From NCBI GenBank assembly GCA_030765625.1, contig JAVCCF010000131.1:1-34819 (forward strand): a DNA stretch of 34,819 bases, given 5' to 3'. The stretch's first letter is position 1. Each line of letters starts with the position of its first letter. Source of the stretch: Candidatus Tenebribacter burtonii (lineage in GTDB: Bacteria; Cloacimonadota; Cloacimonadia; Cloacimonadales; TCS61). The notes below the pieces were generated by a model. The model was given only the letters and a program-made list of their open reading frames with translations. It did no database searches and was not told the origin of the DNA. A program made the position numbers and the translations under genes. This document shows, in pieces, positions 30,535 through 34,819 of the stretch.

Positions 30535-31299
30535 TTATCTTTTTTTCCACTGTCTGCTGATCTCATAACAGCAAATTGCAGTACACACTCCCACATTCAA
30601 GGAATTCTTCCAACCGGAAAGTGGAATTTGTATAATTTCATCTGCTAGTTCAAGTGTCTTTTTTGATATTCCGAGAGCTTCATTTCCCAGAATGAGTGCT
30701 GTTGGTTTTTTAAATTTTATTTTCGAAATATTTTGTGAATGCGTTGTTGTTTCCAAAGCATAAATTGTAAAATCATCTGTTTGTAATTCTTTGATAACCT
30801 GCTCTATCGACGGATGACTTGACCATTCTACATATTTATCTGTTCCCATAGCAGTTTTCTGTACTTTACTGTTTTCCGGCGTAGGTGTATAACCGCACAA
30901 GTAAATCTGAGAAACACCAAAACATTCTGCAGTACGGAAGATGGAACCTACGTTAAAGGCAGAACGCAATTCATCCAGGATCAAAACCAGTGGAATATTT
31001 TTCCTTTGTATCGGATGCTTATCATCCTTGATGATCACGAATTCATCATCAATTCTGTTCTTCCCAAATTCCTGTTCTATGGGAACCGCAAGTGTAAGAA
31101 ATTCTCTCTTAGATAAGTGTGTTAAATCATCTTCAAGTTTATGATCCATGCAAGTTAGGTAAGACTGGAATTCAAGAAGCAATTCTGTTCGCAACGTTTC
31201 ATCCTGACAGTTAGAATCAATTTTCGTGATTAGCTCGATGAGTTTTTTACCCTGTTTTTGGCGATCAAATGTTTGAAAAATAACTTTAGTATATTTCAT
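30535..31299 (-). CDS. TrmH/SpoU-family RNA 2'-O-methyltransferase
   Basis: LDELRSAFNVGSIFRTAECFGV, ALILGNEALGISK, IPLSGWKNSLNVGVCTAIC motifs. Confidence 0.9.
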   Translation of the reverse strand: MKYTKVIFQTFDRQKQGKKLIELITKIDSNCQDETLRTELLLEFQSYLTCMDHKLEDDLTHLSKREFLTLAVPIEQEFGKNRIDDEFVIIKDDKHPIQRKNIPLVLILDELRSAFNVGSIFRTAECFGVSQIYLCGYTPTPENSKVQKTAMGTDKYVEWSSHPSIEQVIKELQTDDFTIYALETTTHSQNISKIKFKKPTALILGNEALGISKKTLELADEIIQIPLSGWKNSLNVGVCTAICCYEISRQWKKR

Positions 31300-31305
31300 A
31301 AAAAA

Positions 31306-31331
31306 AGAGGAAGCAGTTAATTGCTTCCTCT
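31306..31331 (-). terminator. Terminator of the coiled-coil protein gene
   Basis: AGAGGAAGCA-gttaat-TGCTTCCTCT with T-run on the minus strand. Confidence 0.8.
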
Positions 31332-31344
31332 AAAATTATTTTAT

Positions 31345-31716
31345 TTAACCTTTTTCGATTGATTTAATTTTTTTATTATCAGCTGGTTTAAATTCTTCTA
31401 ATCTTGCCCTCAGTTTTGAATTTTCTTCTTTTAATTTTTTCCTTTCAGACTGCAATACTTTATTTGCTTTTCTCAGAGCTTTTAATTCTGCTTTTAAACC
31501 TTTCTGATCTTTGTCTTGTTCTGCTTCTTTAACTTGCATTGTTTTTTTAGCTTCTTCTGTTTTCTTCAATTTCAATTCATTTTCTGCCTGCTTCTCTTGT
31601 TTGATTAGCTTTCCTTTGTTTTCCGTTTGCTGTGATTGAGTACCCTGTTCAGAAAGTTGAGCACTTAAACATAAAACAAAACTAAGTAAAGTTAAGATAA
31701 TAATTGTCTTTTTCAT
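31345..31716 (-). CDS. Exported Lys/Glu-rich coiled-coil protein
   Basis: Signal peptide then heptad-rich KAELKALRKANKVLQSERKKLKEENSKLRARLEEF. Confidence 0.65.
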   Translation of the reverse strand: MKKTIIILTLLSFVLCLSAQLSEQGTQSQQTENKGKLIKQEKQAENELKLKKTEEAKKTMQVKEAEQDKDQKGLKAELKALRKANKVLQSERKKLKEENSKLRARLEEFKPADNKKIKSIEKG

Positions 31717-31871
31717 TTTTCCCCCTATTCTCTTTTCCTTTACTTAAAATCTTAATGTTCAATTTATGTGTCAATAATTTTGTTTTCTTGTTCTTAATTT
31801 ATTATTGAGTTTTATTTCATCTTGACATGTTTAGAATAACAAATTGAAATAAAAACGCTTTAGGAGGTTCC

Positions 31872-32270
31872 ATGAAATACCATAGAAAAATATTTGGATA
31901 TGAATGTGATGTTTATGGTCATCTAAATAATGCAAATTATCTTCATCTTTATGAAGAAGCACGTTCAGAAGCTCTGGAAAATATGGGTATGTCTATTGGC
32001 AAATTGAGTGAAGAAGGAATTCACATCTATCTTACTGAGATCAATCTCACTTTCAAGAACGGTCTGCCGGTGGGAGAAAATGTTGTAATTGATACAAGAA
32101 TGATAAAAGCAAACAGGGCAACATCGATCTGGAAACAGGAAATTTTCAATAGTGCTGATGAACTTTGTAATATAGCTATTGTAAGAGGTGTCTTTATCAA
32201 GTCAGGGAAACCCTTCAGAATATCAAAAGAACTTTTTGAAGAATATAAGAAATATCTTCAGCCTGAATAA
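31872..32270 (+). CDS. Acyl-CoA thioesterase, 4HBT hotdog fold (YbgC/FadM-like)
   Basis: YECDVYGHLNNANYLHLYEEARSEALENMG. Confidence 0.85.
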   Translation: MKYHRKIFGYECDVYGHLNNANYLHLYEEARSEALENMGMSIGKLSEEGIHIYLTEINLTFKNGLPVGENVVIDTRMIKANRATSIWKQEIFNSADELCNIAIVRGVFIKSGKPFRISKELFEEYKKYLQPE

Positions 32271-32283
32271 TTGTAATTTAAAT

Positions 32284-33615
32284 TTATAATAAGATAGTAG
32301 CTAAACCAAGGAAAGAAGCAAATCCACCAATATCCGTCAGCATTGTAATTATCACACTGGAAGCCAGGGCAGGATCGATTTTTAAAGTTTTCATTACTAC
32401 CGGAATTGATGAACCCACAAGCCCGGCAATGAACATATTACAAACCATGGATATCCCGAGAACTGCACCGAGCAGAATGTTCCCTTTCAAAAGATAAGCA
32501 ATGAACATGGCAACAGATCCAATTAATAAGCCGTTAATAATCCCAACTGTGATCTCTTTTACTATTGCCCTGTAAGTATTGTGAAGCGTCAGTTCACCAA
32601 GTGCAATACCACGAGTGATCACGGTAAGTGTTTGTGTTCCGGAGTTTCCACCCAGTCCAGCAACGATAGGCATAAGAACTGCCAGAAAAGAAAGTCGTGC
32701 TATTGTTCCCTCAAAAATTCCCACCACACTAGAAACAAGAAGGGCAGTAAAAAGATTCAGGGTTAGCCAGGGAAGCCTCTTCCTAACTGAGCTGAGAGGT
32801 GAAGTGAAAACTTTATCCTCATTTTCCAAACCCACCATTTTATAAACATCTTCCGAAGCTTCATCGTCGATTACATCAATAATATCGTCGACCGTGATCC
32901 TGCCGAGTAGATGGTTCTCTTCATCTATAACAGGTAAAATATAAATATCATATTTACGGAAGATCCCGGCAACCTCTTCCTGATCCATCTCAACCGGAGC
33001 TGAGATCACATCTTTATTCATTATATCCATTGCCTTCATTTCAGGCTTACATAAAAGCAGTTTGGATGCTTCCAGAATACCAATTAATTTATTTTCTTTA
33101 TCAGTAACAAAAATGTAATAAAGTTTTTCTACATCTTCATAATTATCTCGAATATAATCGATCATCTCAGAACGGTTCATCTCCTTATTTACTGTGATGA
33201 TCTCTTTCTGCATGATACCACCAGCAGTATCCTCATCATAAACAAGAAGCTGCTTTATTTCATCAGAATCTTCTTTATCTATCTTTTGCAGAACATCCTT
33301 AAGCTGGTGTTCATCAAGTTCAGCAGCAATATCCGTTGCTTCGTCAGATTCCATTTCATCTATGATCTCAACGAGACGTTTTTGCTGAATAGTTTCCAGA
33401 ACATCTTCCAGCAATTCGTCATGTAGGTCATTAATAACATCGGAAGCAAGTTCAGAGGAGAGATATGAGAATGCTTTAACTTGATACTCAGCGGGAAGTT
33501 CATTTATTATTTGAGCAGCATCACCCGGATGGAGAAGATTGATCTTTTTCTTTATCTCATCTAATTGATCATTTTCAAACAATGAAATAAATTGATCTAT
33601 AGTTAACTTTAACAT
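32284..33615 (-). CDS. mgtE: Magnesium transporter MgtE
   Basis: MgtE_N repeats, CBS pair, GLGGNSGTQTLTVITRGIALGEL, ITMLTDIGGFASFLGLATILL. Confidence 0.93.
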   Translation of the reverse strand: MLKLTIDQFISLFENDQLDEIKKKINLLHPGDAAQIINELPAEYQVKAFSYLSSELASDVINDLHDELLEDVLETIQQKRLVEIIDEMESDEATDIAAELDEHQLKDVLQKIDKEDSDEIKQLLVYDEDTAGGIMQKEIITVNKEMNRSEMIDYIRDNYEDVEKLYYIFVTDKENKLIGILEASKLLLCKPEMKAMDIMNKDVISAPVEMDQEEVAGIFRKYDIYILPVIDEENHLLGRITVDDIIDVIDDEASEDVYKMVGLENEDKVFTSPLSSVRKRLPWLTLNLFTALLVSSVVGIFEGTIARLSFLAVLMPIVAGLGGNSGTQTLTVITRGIALGELTLHNTYRAIVKEITVGIINGLLIGSVAMFIAYLLKGNILLGAVLGISMVCNMFIAGLVGSSIPVVMKTLKIDPALASSVIITMLTDIGGFASFLGLATILL

Positions 33616-33784
33616 AAATTACTCCCGATATATTTATTTTTAAATTTGTGATTTGCTTTTTTTTGTCCATTAATTTATAGAAACTCTTTGTCATCAAAAT
33701 ACTTGACACGAAAAAATGATTCTTTAAATTATATTTTAGCAAAGATGTGCCATCGTTAATTCTATAGAATAAGTTTTAGAGGTA

Positions 33785-34474
33785 ATGAAAATGAAAGAGA
33801 AATTAATTATATTTACTGTTCTATTTTGTTTGCTTATGCTTACAGGTTGCAGCAAAAGTAGCACTGAAGTTAAAAATGGATACATTTCTTATTACATAAC
33901 AATAATAAATTATAGCTCATATGATTTAACTGAACTGGTTATTTCTATGGTAGGTTTAGATGATATGCAGCAAATTAGCATACTTCGTATGGGTTATACT
34001 TCTCAATTTTTTGAATTTCAGTTACCGGTGCCTTCAGGTAATACGCCATTTAGTTATGGTGATTACAATCTTAGTTATCTACAGAACAATGAAGAAATGG
34101 ATTTTAGTATTATACAACCTGAAGCTTATATTTCCGTTTTCATAAATGATGATGGTTATATAGTTGAAACCTTAATTTCTCATTTAATAACAATAATTAA
34201 TGATAGCTCTTATAATGTTACAGAAATGGAAATTTTTATGGAGGGTGCATTTGGATTTCATCAAATCAGTGAACTTATTCCTGGAGAATGCTCACAGGAA
34301 TTTGAAGTTAATTTAATTAATTATACAGGACCAACATCAGATAATTATGGTTATTTTTGTGGTTCATATCTTCAAAATAACCAAGTATACCCATATCTGT
34401 TTTTTCCCCCAAGCACTAATATTATTATGCATATAAATAACGATGACTATACAATTGAAGATGTTGGAAATTAA
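33785..34474 (+). CDS. Hypothetical lipoprotein with two tandem homologous domains
   Basis: Lipobox MLTGCSKSS; duplicated YITIINYSSYDLTELVISM / LITIINDSSYNVTEMEIFM. Confidence 0.75.
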   Translation: MKMKEKLIIFTVLFCLLMLTGCSKSSTEVKNGYISYYITIINYSSYDLTELVISMVGLDDMQQISILRMGYTSQFFEFQLPVPSGNTPFSYGDYNLSYLQNNEEMDFSIIQPEAYISVFINDDGYIVETLISHLITIINDSSYNVTEMEIFMEGAFGFHQISELIPGECSQEFEVNLINYTGPTSDNYGYFCGSYLQNNQVYPYLFFPPSTNIIMHINNDDYTIEDVGN

Positions 34475-34518
34475 ATAAAATCAGATTTGCTTTACTAATC
34501 TAAAATTTTATGATCCAC

Positions 34519-34544
34519 AAAAAAGCCCCGAAAAACGGGGCTTT
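34519..34544 (-). terminator. Rho-independent terminator, best oriented for rplQ
   Basis: AAAGCCCCG-aaaaa-CGGGGCTTT with A-run on plus strand (T-run on minus). Confidence 0.75.
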
Positions 34545-34580
34545 AATATTTTGTAACCAGCTTATATTAATAAAGTAATC

Positions 34581-34819
34581 TTATTTCTTTTTTGGTTTTG
34601 CTTCTTCTTTTTGCTCTTCTCTTTGAGTAAATTCAATAATTGCCATTGGAGCACAATCACCACGACGATAACCGTTTTTCAATACTCTTGTATATCCACC
34701 TTCAGTTGTTTCAAATCTTGGTGCGATCTCATCAAAAACTTTTTTTACAAGATCTCTATTTTTAAGAACTTTAAAAGTTAATCTACGATGATGTACAGTA
34801 CCTTTCTTTCCGTAAGTTA
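34581..34819 (-). CDS. rplQ: 50S ribosomal protein L17, 5' part outside window
   Basis: Minus-strand reading: ...TYGKKGTVHHRRLTFKVLKNRDLVKKVFDEIAPRFETTEGGYTRVLKNGYRRGDCAPMAIIEFTQREEQKEEAKPKKK*. Missing from the ORF track because it runs off the edge. Confidence 0.9.
   Translation of the reverse strand, partial: TYGKKGTVHHRRLTFKVLKNRDLVKKVFDEIAPRFETTEGGYTRVLKNGYRRGDCAPMAIIEFTQREEQKEEAKPKKK

Noticed and set aside
33738-33752. Sigma-54-like TGGCACATCTTTGCT on the minus strand upstream of mgtE
   Set aside because: GG-to-GC spacing is 9 nt, not 10; sigma-54 is strict about spacing.

Overview
AT-rich chromosomal window, probably from an FCB-group bacterium such as Cloacimonadota (inferred from T9SS-type C-terminal tails and gene content, not tested). 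It contains: (1) two tandem secreted gingipain-like C25 peptidases, the first truncated at the left edge; (2) a nine-gene minus-strand housekeeping operon (rseP, tgt, DHS-like, DUF5683-like, cmk, plsC, ispH, rpsA, aroK); (3) an M23 peptidase; (4) a four-gene operon of uncharacterised membrane proteins built around a DUF6754-like protein, the best candidate for an undescribed system; (5) a glycosyltransferase; (6) an outer-membrane-like protein preceded by two textbook sigma-54 (-24/-12) sites; (7) a regulator/membrane-protein pair and an AlaX-like editing protein; (8) an accessory segment (about 26.1-30.5 kb) with an ORF6N gene carrying a duplicated covarying palindrome, a small membrane protein plus SIR2-domain protein (defence candidate), and a DUF559 nuclease gene bracketed by palindromic direct repeats, followed by a repeat-mosaic intergenic region; (9) a TrmH/SpoU methyltransferase, thioesterase, MgtE, an internally duplicated lipoprotein, and a partial rplQ missing from the ORF track. 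All family names come from motif recognition by eye; no searches were run.
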